From positions 1-64,000 of the forward strand of contig URMK01000014.1 in assembly GCA_900548905.1 (NCBI GenBank): 64,000 nt of DNA, in the 5' to 3' direction. The notes under the pieces are model-generated. The model saw only the letters and a list, made by a program, of their open reading frames with translations. It made no database searches and was not told the DNA's origin. Below, in pieces: positions 7,820 through 16,328 of the stretch (position 1 is the stretch's first letter; each line of letters opens with the position of its first letter). The DNA comes from an uncultured Lachnospiraceae bacterium. Its GTDB lineage: Bacteria > Bacillota > Clostridia > Lachnospirales > Lachnospiraceae. The translations under genes and the position numbers were made by a program.

Positions 7820-9235
7820 ATGAAAAAGAAACTGATCAGCGCATTACTGAGCGTAGCTATGGTTTCTGCCCTTCTGGCCGGCTGCGGATCAAACGCAGGG
7901 GCAGAAAGCACACCTGCACCGGCAGAAACACCGGCAGAAGCGAGTTCTGAGGCGGAGCCGCAGGCACCCGCGGAAAGCACGGCAGAGACTGCTGCGGCAA
8001 GCGGCGAAGGCAAGGTTTATTATTTGAATTTCAAACCGGAACAGGCAGAGGACTGGGTGGATCTGGCTGCAGTATATACGGAGCAGACCGGCGTGCCGGT
8101 AACGGTAGTGACAGCGGCTTCCGGGACCTATGAATCCACACTGAAGTCTGAGATGGCTAAATCAGAAGCGCCTACCCTGTTCCAGGTAAACGGACCCGTA
8201 GGCCTGGCATCCTGGAAGGATTACTGCTATGACCTGAAGGACAGTGAAGTTTACAAGAATATCGAAAGCGATGATTATGTGCTGAAGGAAGGCGATTCCG
8301 TTCTCGGTATGGCATATGTTATCGAAACCTACGGCATCATCTATAACAAAGCACTGCTGAATGATTATTTTGCACTGCCCGATGCGGAAATCACCTCCAT
8401 TGACCAGCTGAATAATTTTGAAGCGCTGAAAAAGGTTGCGGACGGCATACAGGCCCATAAGGATGATCTCGGCGTAGAAGGTGCTTTTACATCCGCAGGC
8501 TTTGATGCTTCCTCCGACTGGAGATTCAAGACACATCTTGCCAACCTTCCTGTATATTATGAATACAAGGCTGACGGAATTACATCCTCACCTGCAATTA
8601 AAGGAACCTATCTGGATAACTACAAACAGATTTTTGACCTTTATATTACAGATGCGACCTGCGAACCCAGTCTCCTTTCCGGTAAAACCGGTGAAGATGC
8701 CGCTTCCGAATTCGCACTTGGCGAAGCCGTATTCTACCAGAACGGTACATGGGCTTACAATGATATTAAGGATAATGAAGTAGCGGACGAAGATCTGGGA
8801 ATGCTTCCTATCTATATTGGTGTGGAAGGGGAAGAGAACCAGGGACTTTGCACCGGTTCTGAAAACTACTGGTGCATAAATAAGAACGCGGCTCCGGAAG
8901 ATATCCAGGCAACCCTTGATTTCCTGAACTGGGTGGTAACCAGTGACGAAGGACGCGATGCTCTTGCAAACAAAATGGGATTTGTTACTCCTTTCAAGAC
9001 CTTTGCAGACGGCTATCAGTCCACCAACCCGTTGATTCTCGCCAATGATGAATATACAAAGGCCGGCAAAACACCCGTTTCATGGAATTTCACAACCATG
9101 CCCACCGAAGAGTGGAAGAACGGTGTGGGCAGCGCACTTCTTGAATATGCCCAGGGTACCGGTAAATGGGATAATGTGAAAACGGCATTTGTGGACGGAT
9201 GGAAGACGGAATACGATTCGGTAAATGCACAGTAA
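7820..9235 (+). CDS. carbohydrate ABC transporter substrate-binding lipoprotein
   Basis: A 471-aa family 1 solute-binding protein. A lipoprotein signal (MKKKLISALLS...LLAGC) puts the lipidated Cys at residue 22, followed by an Ala/Pro/Glu/Ser-rich linker to about 65 and then the two-lobed binding domain. It should sit on the outer face of the membrane and pass an oligosaccharide to the permeases encoded next. The start is fixed by AAAGGAGAGG at 7806-7814. No ATPase gene is present; such importers usually share an MsmX-type ATPase encoded elsewhere. The sugar cannot be read from sequence. Confidence 0.92.
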   Translation: MKKKLISALLSVAMVSALLAGCGSNAGAESTPAPAETPAEASSEAEPQAPAESTAETAAASGEGKVYYLNFKPEQAEDWVDLAAVYTEQTGVPVTVVTAASGTYESTLKSEMAKSEAPTLFQVNGPVGLASWKDYCYDLKDSEVYKNIESDDYVLKEGDSVLGMAYVIETYGIIYNKALLNDYFALPDAEITSIDQLNNFEALKKVADGIQAHKDDLGVEGAFTSAGFDASSDWRFKTHLANLPVYYEYKADGITSSPAIKGTYLDNYKQIFDLYITDATCEPSLLSGKTGEDAASEFALGEAVFYQNGTWAYNDIKDNEVADEDLGMLPIYIGVEGEENQGLCTGSENYWCINKNAAPEDIQATLDFLNWVVTSDEGRDALANKMGFVTPFKTFADGYQSTNPLILANDEYTKAGKTPVSWNFTTMPTEEWKNGVGSALLEYAQGTGKWDNVKTAFVDGWKTEYDSVNAQ

Positions 9236-9286
9236 GTATGAAAACAGAGGCTGCCGCGCTCAGCGGACCGGCGGTTATTTAAGAAG

Positions 9287-9309
9287 GGGCGGGCGCAGTT
9301 TGCCCGCCC
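9287..9309 (+). terminator. intra-operon GC-rich hairpin between binding protein and permease genes
   Basis: GGGCGGGC pairs with GCCCGCCC around a 7-base loop, followed by TGTTTC rather than a full T run. It probably stabilises the upstream mRNA end or partly terminates, giving more binding protein than permease. Confidence 0.55.
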
Positions 9310-9357
9310 TGTTTCATACAGACAGGTGTACACATTTATGTAAAGAGAGGAAAGAAA

Positions 9358-10200
9358 ATGGCAAAAGCAATCAAAAGGTATTGGCCGATTTTTGTACTTC
9401 CTACATTTCTTGCTTTTATACTGGGATTCATAGCCCCTTTTATAATGGGTATTTATTTATCCTTCTGCAAGTTTACCACGGTAACGGATGCCACATTTAT
9501 CGGCTTTTCCAATTATCTTAAAATTTTTACGGATCCGTCCTTTGTCCATGCGCTTTGGTATACGGCGCTCTTCACGGTGGTATCGGTGATCCTGATCAAT
9601 GTCCTGGCCTTTGCGGTGGCCCTGCTTCTCACAAAAGGCTTTAAAGGAACCAATATTTTCAGAACGGTGTTTTTTATGCCCAATCTGATCGGCGGTATAA
9701 TCTTAGGCTACATCTGGCAGCTCCTTCTTAACGGCATACTGCTGTATTTTAACCGGACGCTGACCTATTCCTCCGCCTATGGCTTCTGGGGGCTTATCAT
9801 TCTGATGTGCTGGCAGCAGATAGGATATATGATGATTATCTATATCGCCGGGATACAGAATATTTCAGGGGATTTAATTGAAGCGGCTAAGATTGACGGG
9901 GCCAATTCCAGACAGATCCTCAGGAAGGTGACAATTCCCATGGTCATGCCTTCCATCACCATCTGCACCTTCCTGACACTGACCAACTCCTTCAAGCTGT
10001 TCGACCAGAACCTGGCGCTGACGAACGGGGAGCCGTCCAAGATGTCGGAAATGCTGGCCCTGAATATTTATAATACCTTTTACGGCCGTACCGGCTGGGA
10101 GGGCGTAGGGCAGGCCAAAGCGGTGGTGTTCTTCATCCTGGTGGCGATTATAGCCCTTGCGCAGAATAAGATCACACGAAGGAAGGAGGTACAGCAGTAA
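9358..10200 (+). CDS. sugar ABC transporter permease, MalF/MsmF type
   Basis: A 280-aa integral membrane protein with six predicted helices. The EAA loop reads EAAKIDGANSRQILRKVTIP, the contact site for the ATPase. It forms a heterodimer with the next permease. AGAGAGGAAAG precedes the ATG. The stop codon overlaps the next start by one base, so the two permeases are translationally coupled. Confidence 0.93.
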   Translation: MAKAIKRYWPIFVLPTFLAFILGFIAPFIMGIYLSFCKFTTVTDATFIGFSNYLKIFTDPSFVHALWYTALFTVVSVILINVLAFAVALLLTKGFKGTNIFRTVFFMPNLIGGIILGYIWQLLLNGILLYFNRTLTYSSAYGFWGLIILMCWQQIGYMMIIYIAGIQNISGDLIEAAKIDGANSRQILRKVTIPMVMPSITICTFLTLTNSFKLFDQNLALTNGEPSKMSEMLALNIYNTFYGRTGWEGVGQAKAVVFFILVAIIALAQNKITRRKEVQQ

Positions 10201-11039
10201 TGAATGCGAGAAAAGCAAAGCACGGCGGGCTTCTGACCTTTGTATTTACCCTCATATCCCTGGTGTACGTATTTCCTATTGTCCTGGTGCTCATCAACTC
10301 TTTTAAGAAAAAAGCCTACATCAGCAGAAAGCCTTTCGCCATTCCTACGGGAAAAATGTATGTGGGCCTGGAAAACTATGTGAACGGTATTAAAAAGACC
10401 GGTTTTGTGGATGCCTTCTGGACGTCCCTGTTTATAACCGTTTTATCCGTTACCGTGATTATCCTCTGCACTTCCATGTGTGCATGGTATATATCCCGGG
10501 TAAAAAACAAGTTTACCACAGGCCTGTATTACCTGTGTCTGTTTTCCATGATCGTTCCGTTCCAGATGGTTATGTTTACCCTTTCCAAGCTGGCGGATAT
10601 GCTTCATTTGGGGAATCCGCTGGGTATCGTTGTGGTCTATCTGGGCTTTGGAGCAGGGCTTTCGGTCTTTATGTTCTGCGGCTTTGTAAAAGGGATTCCG
10701 CTGGAAATAGAGGAAGCGGCCATGATCGACGGCTGTACGCCTATCCAGACTTTTTTCAGTATTGTCATGCCTATCCTGAAGCCGACCTGCATTACGGTGG
10801 CTATTCTCCAGGCGATGTGGATCTGGAACGATTACCTTCTGCCTTACCTGGTTCTGGATATGACCAAATATAAGACCATCCCTATTGCGGTCCAGTATCT
10901 GAGAGGCGGCTACGGCTCCATCGATATGGGGGCTATGATGGGCGTCCTGGTATTGGCGATAATCCCCATTATCATTTTTTATTTGGTCTGTCAGAAATAT
11001 ATTATCGAAGGCGTTGTGGCCGGTGCTGTGAAAGGTTAG
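10200..11039 (+). CDS. sugar ABC transporter permease, MalG/MsmG type
   Basis: A 279-aa protein with six predicted helices and an EAA loop EEAAMIDGCTPIQTFFSIVMP. It is the second half of the importer channel. Its ATG shares the A of the upstream TAA, and AAGGAGG lies at a suitable distance within the end of the previous gene. The operon then stops, and the regulator gene has its own promoter. Confidence 0.93.
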   Translation: MNARKAKHGGLLTFVFTLISLVYVFPIVLVLINSFKKKAYISRKPFAIPTGKMYVGLENYVNGIKKTGFVDAFWTSLFITVLSVTVIILCTSMCAWYISRVKNKFTTGLYYLCLFSMIVPFQMVMFTLSKLADMLHLGNPLGIVVVYLGFGAGLSVFMFCGFVKGIPLEIEEAAMIDGCTPIQTFFSIVMPILKPTCITVAILQAMWIWNDYLLPYLVLDMTKYKTIPIAVQYLRGGYGSIDMGAMMGVLVLAIIPIIIFYLVCQKYIIEGVVAGAVKG

Positions 11040-11101
11040 GAAACATAACGCTTCAGACCCGGCTGAACTGTTACAGGAAAACCGCGGAAAAACAAACAGG
11101 G

Positions 11102-11129
11102 TTGACTTACACCAGAACTGTCCTATAAA
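11102..11129 (+). promoter_or_regulatory. promoter of the LacI-family regulator
   Basis: TTGACT (11102-11107) and TATAAA (11124-11129) are separated by 16 bp. No AACGTT operator is seen here, so the regulator may not repress itself. Confidence 0.55.
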
Positions 11130-11197
11130 ATAAAGATGGGTTTTCGGTCGGAACCTGTAAAAATATGACGCCAGATGTGGGGGACGGGTGTTTGGAT

Positions 11198-12247
11198 ATG
11201 AGGAACGAGCATGATGTGGAAGAAATAACGATTAAGGATATCGCCAGATTCTGTAATGTGGGAGTGAGCACGGTATCCAGGGCTATCAATAACCATCCGG
11301 ATATTAATCCGGAAACGAAAAAGATGATTATGGATACCATCCAAAAGCATGGTTATATACCCAATAACAGTGCGAGAAACTTAAAGCGTACGGACGGGAA
11401 GTGCGTTGCGGTGCTGGTCAAGGGTATTACCAATCCTTTTTTTGCGGATGCCATACAGATTATTGAGGATGAAATCAAGAGGAAAAAGTATTCCATGGTC
11501 ATCCGGCATGTGGAATCCAATGAGGATGAAGTGGATGTGGCGCTAGAGCTGGTGAAAGAGAAGCGTCTTGCAGGGATAATCTTTTTGGGAGGATATTTTT
11601 CCCATTCCGAAGAAAAACTGCGCAAGCTTCATATTCCTTTTATTCTTTCCACCGTGGGCTGCGCGCCGGACGGAATGCATCATGACAATTATTCCTCCCT
11701 GTCGGTGGACGATGAAAAGGAAGGCTACCGGATGACGGATTACCTGATCCGCCAGGGGCATACCAAAATTGCAATTCTGGCCGCACAGCCCAATGACGCA
11801 AGCATCGGTAAGATGAGGCTGAACGGCTACAAAAAGGCATTGCAAGATCATGGCATACGGCCGGATGAGACTTTGATCTGCCATATGCCTGCGGATATTA
11901 AGTCCTATTCCATGGAAAGCGGCTACGTGATGACGAGAAAGCTGCTGGACTCCGGAAAAGAGTTTACTGCCATTTTCGCTCTTTCGGATACCATGGCGGT
12001 AGGCGCGTGCCGTGCCATCTTTGAAGAAGGGAAAAATGTTCCCAGGGATTATTCCGTGGCGGGTTTTGACGGAATAGAGCTGTGCAGCTATTATAATCCC
12101 ACCCTTACCACAATCCGCCAGCCTGTACAGGATATCGCGGAGGAATCCGTGTCCCTTCTGTTCGATATCCTGGCCGGAAGAAGCGGGCACCGGCATAAGG
12201 TTTATGCCGGCGTGCTGCTGGAACAGGAATCTACGAGAAAACTATAA
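11198..12247 (+). CDS. LacI-family transcriptional regulator of the adjacent sugar transporter
   Basis: A 349-aa repressor. The N-terminal helix-turn-helix (ITIKDIARFCNVGVSTVSRA, about 10-29) and hinge helix (NNSARNLKR) are followed by a periplasmic-binding-protein-like sugar-sensing domain from about 60. The ATG at 11198 has GGGGGA upstream; an ATG at 11165 lacks a site. Its position after the transporter genes and the LacI-like operators at the transporter promoter indicate that it controls that operon in response to the imported sugar. Confidence 0.9.
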   Translation: MRNEHDVEEITIKDIARFCNVGVSTVSRAINNHPDINPETKKMIMDTIQKHGYIPNNSARNLKRTDGKCVAVLVKGITNPFFADAIQIIEDEIKRKKYSMVIRHVESNEDEVDVALELVKEKRLAGIIFLGGYFSHSEEKLRKLHIPFILSTVGCAPDGMHHDNYSSLSVDDEKEGYRMTDYLIRQGHTKIAILAAQPNDASIGKMRLNGYKKALQDHGIRPDETLICHMPADIKSYSMESGYVMTRKLLDSGKEFTAIFALSDTMAVGACRAIFEEGKNVPRDYSVAGFDGIELCSYYNPTLTTIRQPVQDIAEESVSLLFDILAGRSGHRHKVYAGVLLEQESTRKL

Positions 12248-12286
12248 AACCGGTAACGGCACCGTATTGTTGCAGTTACAAAAAAT

Positions 12287-12351
12287 AACTGCCTCACCTG
12301 CTATGGCATTTGCCGGAGGATATCCGGCCTGCAGGTGAGGCAGTTTGTTTT
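12287..12351. terminator. bidirectional intrinsic terminator
   Basis: AACTGCCTCACCTGC (12287-12301) pairs perfectly with 12331-12345. T-rich sequence follows on the plus strand (TTTGTTTT) and also on the minus strand (opposite AAAAAATA), so it can end both the lacI-type gene and the convergent membrane-protein gene. Confidence 0.9.
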
Positions 12352-12395
12352 CCGGGACAGCGCCTCTAATGGCTCCGCTCTGCAGCGGCCGTAAA

Positions 12396-12860
12396 TCAGG
12401 CCGCTTTATTCTGCTTTGAAAAGATGATGTAAAGCAGCGGAGCTACGATACCTGCCATCAGATTGCAGAACCCAAGCAGGGACATTATGCCTGCCAGACC
12501 GAAAACACCGAAAACAAGGAAAATAACACCCCATATCATAAAGAAATTATTGGTTCCCATCACTTCGGATTTCTTAATTCCCAGTATGCCGATTATAATT
12601 TTCAACACATTAAAGATTACCGTGATTGCAAGCGTTACATATGCGATACCGCTTACCAGACCTACTGCCATATCGGCGGATACCCCGCTTCCGGCATTGG
12701 CGGCAACTGCATTGTCCAATGCAGCCTGTGCTGCCGCATCCATGTTATTCATCTGACCCAGCGTTTTGGTAACATTGATTACCGATATAACAAGGGCAAT
12801 TGCGGCAAACGCAATCAGAATAAAGGATGCGATTTTCAGAATGTTGTTTTTCTTTTCCAT
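12396..12860 (-). CDS. four-helix membrane protein of unknown function
   Basis: A 154-aa protein with four hydrophobic segments (about 10-30, 65-90, 102-122 and 125-147). A polar Ala/Asn-rich loop between helices 1 and 2 (QMNNMDAAAQAALDNAVAAN) should lie outside the cell. AGGAGAGAAG precedes the ATG. It has its own promoter at 12934-12962 and a terminator, so it is a single-gene unit. I do not recognise the family. Confidence 0.65.
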   Translation of the reverse strand: MEKKNNILKIASFILIAFAAIALVISVINVTKTLGQMNNMDAAAQAALDNAVAANAGSGVSADMAVGLVSGIAYVTLAITVIFNVLKIIIGILGIKKSEVMGTNNFFMIWGVIFLVFGVFGLAGIMSLLGFCNLMAGIVAPLLYIIFSKQNKAA

Positions 12861-12933
12861 TTCTTCTCTCCTGTAAAATAATTATGTCACTTGTCCGGCG
12901 GGCGGCCGCCGGTTTCTCTATGATTACAGGAGC

Positions 12934-12962
12934 ATTATATTCAATTTTCTCCTATTTTTCAA
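12934..12962 (-). promoter_or_regulatory. promoter of the four-helix membrane protein gene
   Basis: Read on the minus strand: TTGAAA (12962-12957), 17 bp, TATAAT (12939-12934). Confidence 0.7.
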
Positions 12963-13146
12963 TATTATATTTGCTTTTTCTCCAGACGGTAACAAAAAAA
13001 CGGCTGTGGTTACGGAGCCTATTTAAGTGAAAATATCAGTTTTGTTAAAGAAATATTTAGAAATTACCGTGCTGTTCTTTAAGCTTTGACTGGTAGGATA
13101 TAGACAATGAATAACAGACAGGAAGCGGATGTATAAGGAGAACAGT

Positions 13147-13803
13147 ATGGAATATACGGCGGGAGTGAAAAAGGCGGAATTTAAACCGAAATCGGAATAT
13201 AGAGGAAGATTGGAAGGGAAAAGGCTTATAAAGCCTTCTTATGTTATTACGGCGCTGGGAATTACGTTTTGTGCGGCGTTTACCATATACGGGATGCAGA
13301 AAGGGCTGTTTACCTCTCAGGAGGCTATGGAGCAGTTCCTGAAGCCTTTTGGGATATGGGGACCTCTCATCTTTGTTTTAATACAGGTGGTGCAGGTGGT
13401 GGTTCCTATTATACCGGGCGGCGTTTCCTGTCTTGGCGGTGTGCTGCTTTTCGGGCCGCTGTGGGGATTTATATATAATTATGTGGGTATCTGTATCGGA
13501 TCGGCTTGTGCTTTCCAGATATCCAGAAGGCTGGGAATGCAGGCTGTGGAAAAGGCGGCTGACGGCCAGAAATATGGAAAATATCTGAAGTGGATGGAAA
13601 ACGGCACCTTTGATAAGTGGTTTGCACTGGCTATTTTTTTCCCGGCAGCGCCCGATGATCTGCTGTGCTTCCTGGCCGGCGTGACTTCCATGTCTTTTAA
13701 AAAATTCATGGTAATTATTCTTCTCGGCAAGCCGTTATCCATTGCAGCATATTCGCTGGGACTGCAGCTGTTGTTTGCCCAGGTTCTGCAGATGATCCGA
13801 TAG
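13147..13803 (+). CDS. VTT-domain (TVP38/TMEM64, DedA-like) membrane protein
   Basis: A 218-aa integral membrane protein. The VTT core (about 70-190) contains FGPLWGFIYNYVGICIGSACAFQISRRLG and FPAAPDDLLCFLAGVTSMS, typical of the TVP38/TMEM64 group, which is linked to lipid scrambling. TAAGGAG precedes the ATG at 13147; an ATG six codons earlier would place that site inside the gene. It lies just ahead of two glycolipid-type glycosyltransferases and is likely in one operon with them, which fits a role in moving lipid or glycolipid across the membrane (inference). Confidence 0.85.
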   Translation: MEYTAGVKKAEFKPKSEYRGRLEGKRLIKPSYVITALGITFCAAFTIYGMQKGLFTSQEAMEQFLKPFGIWGPLIFVLIQVVQVVVPIIPGGVSCLGGVLLFGPLWGFIYNYVGICIGSACAFQISRRLGMQAVEKAADGQKYGKYLKWMENGTFDKWFALAIFFPAAPDDLLCFLAGVTSMSFKKFMVIILLGKPLSIAAYSLGLQLLFAQVLQMIR

Positions 13804-13842
13804 GCGTGTTTGCTCAGGCTGGAAAGAAAGAGGGAGTGGAAA

Positions 13843-14883
13843 ATGCAAAAAGTATTGCTTTATAACGGCGGTATGAAGGTGGTAGGCAAAAGCGGCGTGG
13901 GACGGGCCATGGAGCATCAGGCGCGGGCGCTGGAAAATGCGGGGATTCCTTATACGTTTGATGAAAAAGATGATTATGCGGTGGTTCATCTGAATACCGT
14001 GTTTCCGGATTCGCTGTGGATGAGTGTGAAAGCCCATATGCAGAGGAAAGCGGTGGTTTATTATGGACATTCCACCATGGAGGATTTCAGGAATTCCTTC
14101 GTGGGATCGAATATGGCCGCAGGACTGTTCCGCAGATGGATCAGCCGGTGCTATGGAAGCGGGGATGTCATAATTACACCGACTCCTTACTCCGCACGGC
14201 TTCTGCGGTCTTATGGAATAAACAAACCCATAGTGCCCCTTTCCAATGGTATTGACCTGGCTGCTTATAAAAAGAGCGAAGAGGGAGGCCGGAGGTTCCG
14301 GGAAACCTATTGCATTCCCTCCTCCCGGAAGGTAGTGCTGGGGGTGGGACATTATATAGAAAGAAAAGGGATCCTTGATTTTGTGGAAATGGCAAAACGG
14401 TATCCCCAATATGAATTTATCTGGTTTGGCTCCACACCCACCGCCCTGATTCCCCCGCGGATCAGGAAGGCGGTCAGGACGCAGCTTCCCAATCTGCAGT
14501 TCCCGGGCTATATCAGCAAAGAAAAGCTGATGGATGCCTACAGCGGAAGCGATTTGTTCTTCTTTCCCACGTTGGAAGAAACGGAAGGGATTGTCATGCT
14601 GGAGGCCATGGCAATGCATACGCCGGTGCTTGTGAGGGATATTCCTGTATATGAAGGCTGGCTTACACATGGAAAGACTGTATATAAAGGAAAGAAGCAG
14701 GATGATTTTGAAAGGCTTATACCGGCAATTCTGGAAAAACAGCTTCCGGATCTGACGGAAGAAGCCTATCGGCTGGTAGGGGATAACAGTATCGGTAAAA
14801 TAGGAACGGCCCTTGCTGAAATTTATTCCGGCTTATTAGAGGAGGGGACCTATGAAAATAGTAATTACAACAGATTGGTATGA
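13843..14883 (+). CDS. GT4 glycosyltransferase resembling CpoA (second sugar of the glycolipid anchor)
   Basis: A 346-aa GT-B fold protein. The N-terminal KVVGKSGVGRAMEHQARALE segment is like streptococcal CpoA, which adds the second hexose to monoglucosyl-diacylglycerol. The C-terminal nucleotide-sugar site includes FFFPTLEETEGIVMLEAMAM with the E-x7-E pattern. It lacks a signal peptide and should act at the inner membrane face. GAGGGA precedes the ATG. Its last 32 bases overlap the next glycosyltransferase gene in another frame, showing tight coupling. The precise sugar is not readable. Confidence 0.8.
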   Translation: MQKVLLYNGGMKVVGKSGVGRAMEHQARALENAGIPYTFDEKDDYAVVHLNTVFPDSLWMSVKAHMQRKAVVYYGHSTMEDFRNSFVGSNMAAGLFRRWISRCYGSGDVIITPTPYSARLLRSYGINKPIVPLSNGIDLAAYKKSEEGGRRFRETYCIPSSRKVVLGVGHYIERKGILDFVEMAKRYPQYEFIWFGSTPTALIPPRIRKAVRTQLPNLQFPGYISKEKLMDAYSGSDLFFFPTLEETEGIVMLEAMAMHTPVLVRDIPVYEGWLTHGKTVYKGKKQDDFERLIPAILEKQLPDLTEEAYRLVGDNSIGKIGTALAEIYSGLLEEGTYENSNYNRLV

Positions 14884-16051
14884 ACCGGTGATTAACGGTG
14901 TCGTTACGTCTGTTCTCACATTAAAAAAAGAACTTATCCGCAGAGGGCATGAGGTGAAGGTGGCTACTTTATCCAATACGGGACACTCCTATAAAGAAGG
15001 GGATGTCTATTACATGCGTTCCGTGGATATGAGCAGGATTTATCCCGGGGCAAGGGCTGTATGCTTTCCGGGAAACAGACTGTACGAGGAACTGCTTGGC
15101 TGGCAGCCGGACATCGTCCATTCCCAGTGCGAGTTCAGCAGCTTTCTGATCGCCCGCAAAATAGCGGCAGAGCTGGGAATACCTATCGTTCATACCTATC
15201 ACACGGTATATGAGGACTACACCCACTATTTCAGCGCCGGAAGGCCCTGGGGCAGACAGGCGGCCGCGTGGTTTTCCCGGTTTATCCTGGAAAAAACGGA
15301 TTTTGTCATTGCTCCTACCCAGAAGGTGAAAGGGCTTCTTGATTCCTATGGCGTGGATCGCCCTATTGCGGTGATTCCCACGGGTATACGGCTGGAACGC
15401 TTTCTGCCGGTTTGCTGGGAAACGGTGGATCGGGACAGAAAACAAGTACGGGAAAGCTGCGGGATCGGGGAAGAAAAAAAGGTGCTGCTTGTTCTGGGCC
15501 GCCTTGCCAAGGAAAAAAATATAGAAGAAATCATCTCCTATTTCGGGAAGATGAACCGGGAGGAACTGGAGCTTCTGATCGTCGGGGACGGTCCCTACAG
15601 AAAGGAACTGGAACTTCTGGCGGATGAGCAGAAGAACAGCAGCCGCATTCATTTTACCGGGATGGCCACACCGGAGGAAACCGCTGCCTATTACCGGGCG
15701 GCAGACCTCTTTGTCAGCGCTTCGCAAAGCGAAACCCAGGGAATTACTTATCTGGAGGCCCTTTCCAGCGGACTGCCGGTAGTATGCAGAAAAGATCCTT
15801 GTGTGGAAGGGATTGTAAAGCATAAGGAAAACGGTTACCAATACGAAACCTTTGAAGAATTCCGGGATGAATGCCTGAAAATTACCGGGGATGTGGACTG
15901 GAAGAATTTCCTGTCCGCAGGAGCGGTACGGACAGGGTTGCAGTTCGGCGCCAGACAGTTTGGGGAAAAGGTGTGCGGCGTATATCAGGCCGCACTTGCG
16001 GGAAGGCGCAGCCGGATACGCATCGGCTTTAAAGGGGCGGCAGCTTCCTGA
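14852..16051 (+). CDS. GT4 glycosyltransferase, 1,2-diacylglycerol 3-glucosyltransferase type
   Basis: A 399-aa GT-B protein opening MKIVITTDWYEPVINGVVTS, the characteristic start of diacylglycerol glucosyltransferases. HTYHTVYEDYTHYF and SASQSETQGITYLEALSSGLP are further family signatures. It should transfer glucose from UDP-glucose to diacylglycerol, giving the first glycolipid used as membrane lipid or lipoteichoic-acid anchor. AGAGGAGGGGACC precedes the ATG inside the previous gene. With the CpoA-like gene and the VTT gene it forms a likely three-gene glycolipid operon. Confidence 0.88.
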   Translation: MKIVITTDWYEPVINGVVTSVLTLKKELIRRGHEVKVATLSNTGHSYKEGDVYYMRSVDMSRIYPGARAVCFPGNRLYEELLGWQPDIVHSQCEFSSFLIARKIAAELGIPIVHTYHTVYEDYTHYFSAGRPWGRQAAAWFSRFILEKTDFVIAPTQKVKGLLDSYGVDRPIAVIPTGIRLERFLPVCWETVDRDRKQVRESCGIGEEKKVLLVLGRLAKEKNIEEIISYFGKMNREELELLIVGDGPYRKELELLADEQKNSSRIHFTGMATPEETAAYYRAADLFVSASQSETQGITYLEALSSGLPVVCRKDPCVEGIVKHKENGYQYETFEEFRDECLKITGDVDWKNFLSAGAVRTGLQFGARQFGEKVCGVYQAALAGRRSRIRIGFKGAAAS

Positions 16052-16111
16052 GTAGCAGGCACAGCATTTCCTGTGAGCCTTCCCGGAAACGATACAACCT
16101 GCGGCGGAGAC

Positions 16112-16205
16112 AGTTTATGCCCGCGGGCAACGAGCCAAACGGATGCACTCGCATAGAACCGAAGGTTCTATTATCCGCTTGGCGACTGCCGCGAGGTATT
16201 TGACT
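16112..16205. repeat. palindromic repeat, family A copy 2
   Basis: The arm from GCCCGCGGGCAACGAGCCAA through CGGAT pairs imperfectly, over about 25 bp, with ATCCGCTTGGCGACTGCCGC. An inner AGAACCGAAGGTTCT hairpin sits at the tip. It closely resembles the elements near 2.3 and 40.5 kb. It fills most of the 16052-16328 gap. Confidence 0.6.
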
Positions 16206-16328
16206 TTTTACCCTTGCATAAATCGAACATATGTACTATAATATGGAAAAAGAGAACGCGTGTTCGAATAAAGACTGCGCTTCCGCCTGCGGAAAAGGGG
16301 CGGAGGGGCAGGAAAAGGCAGGGGCGGA

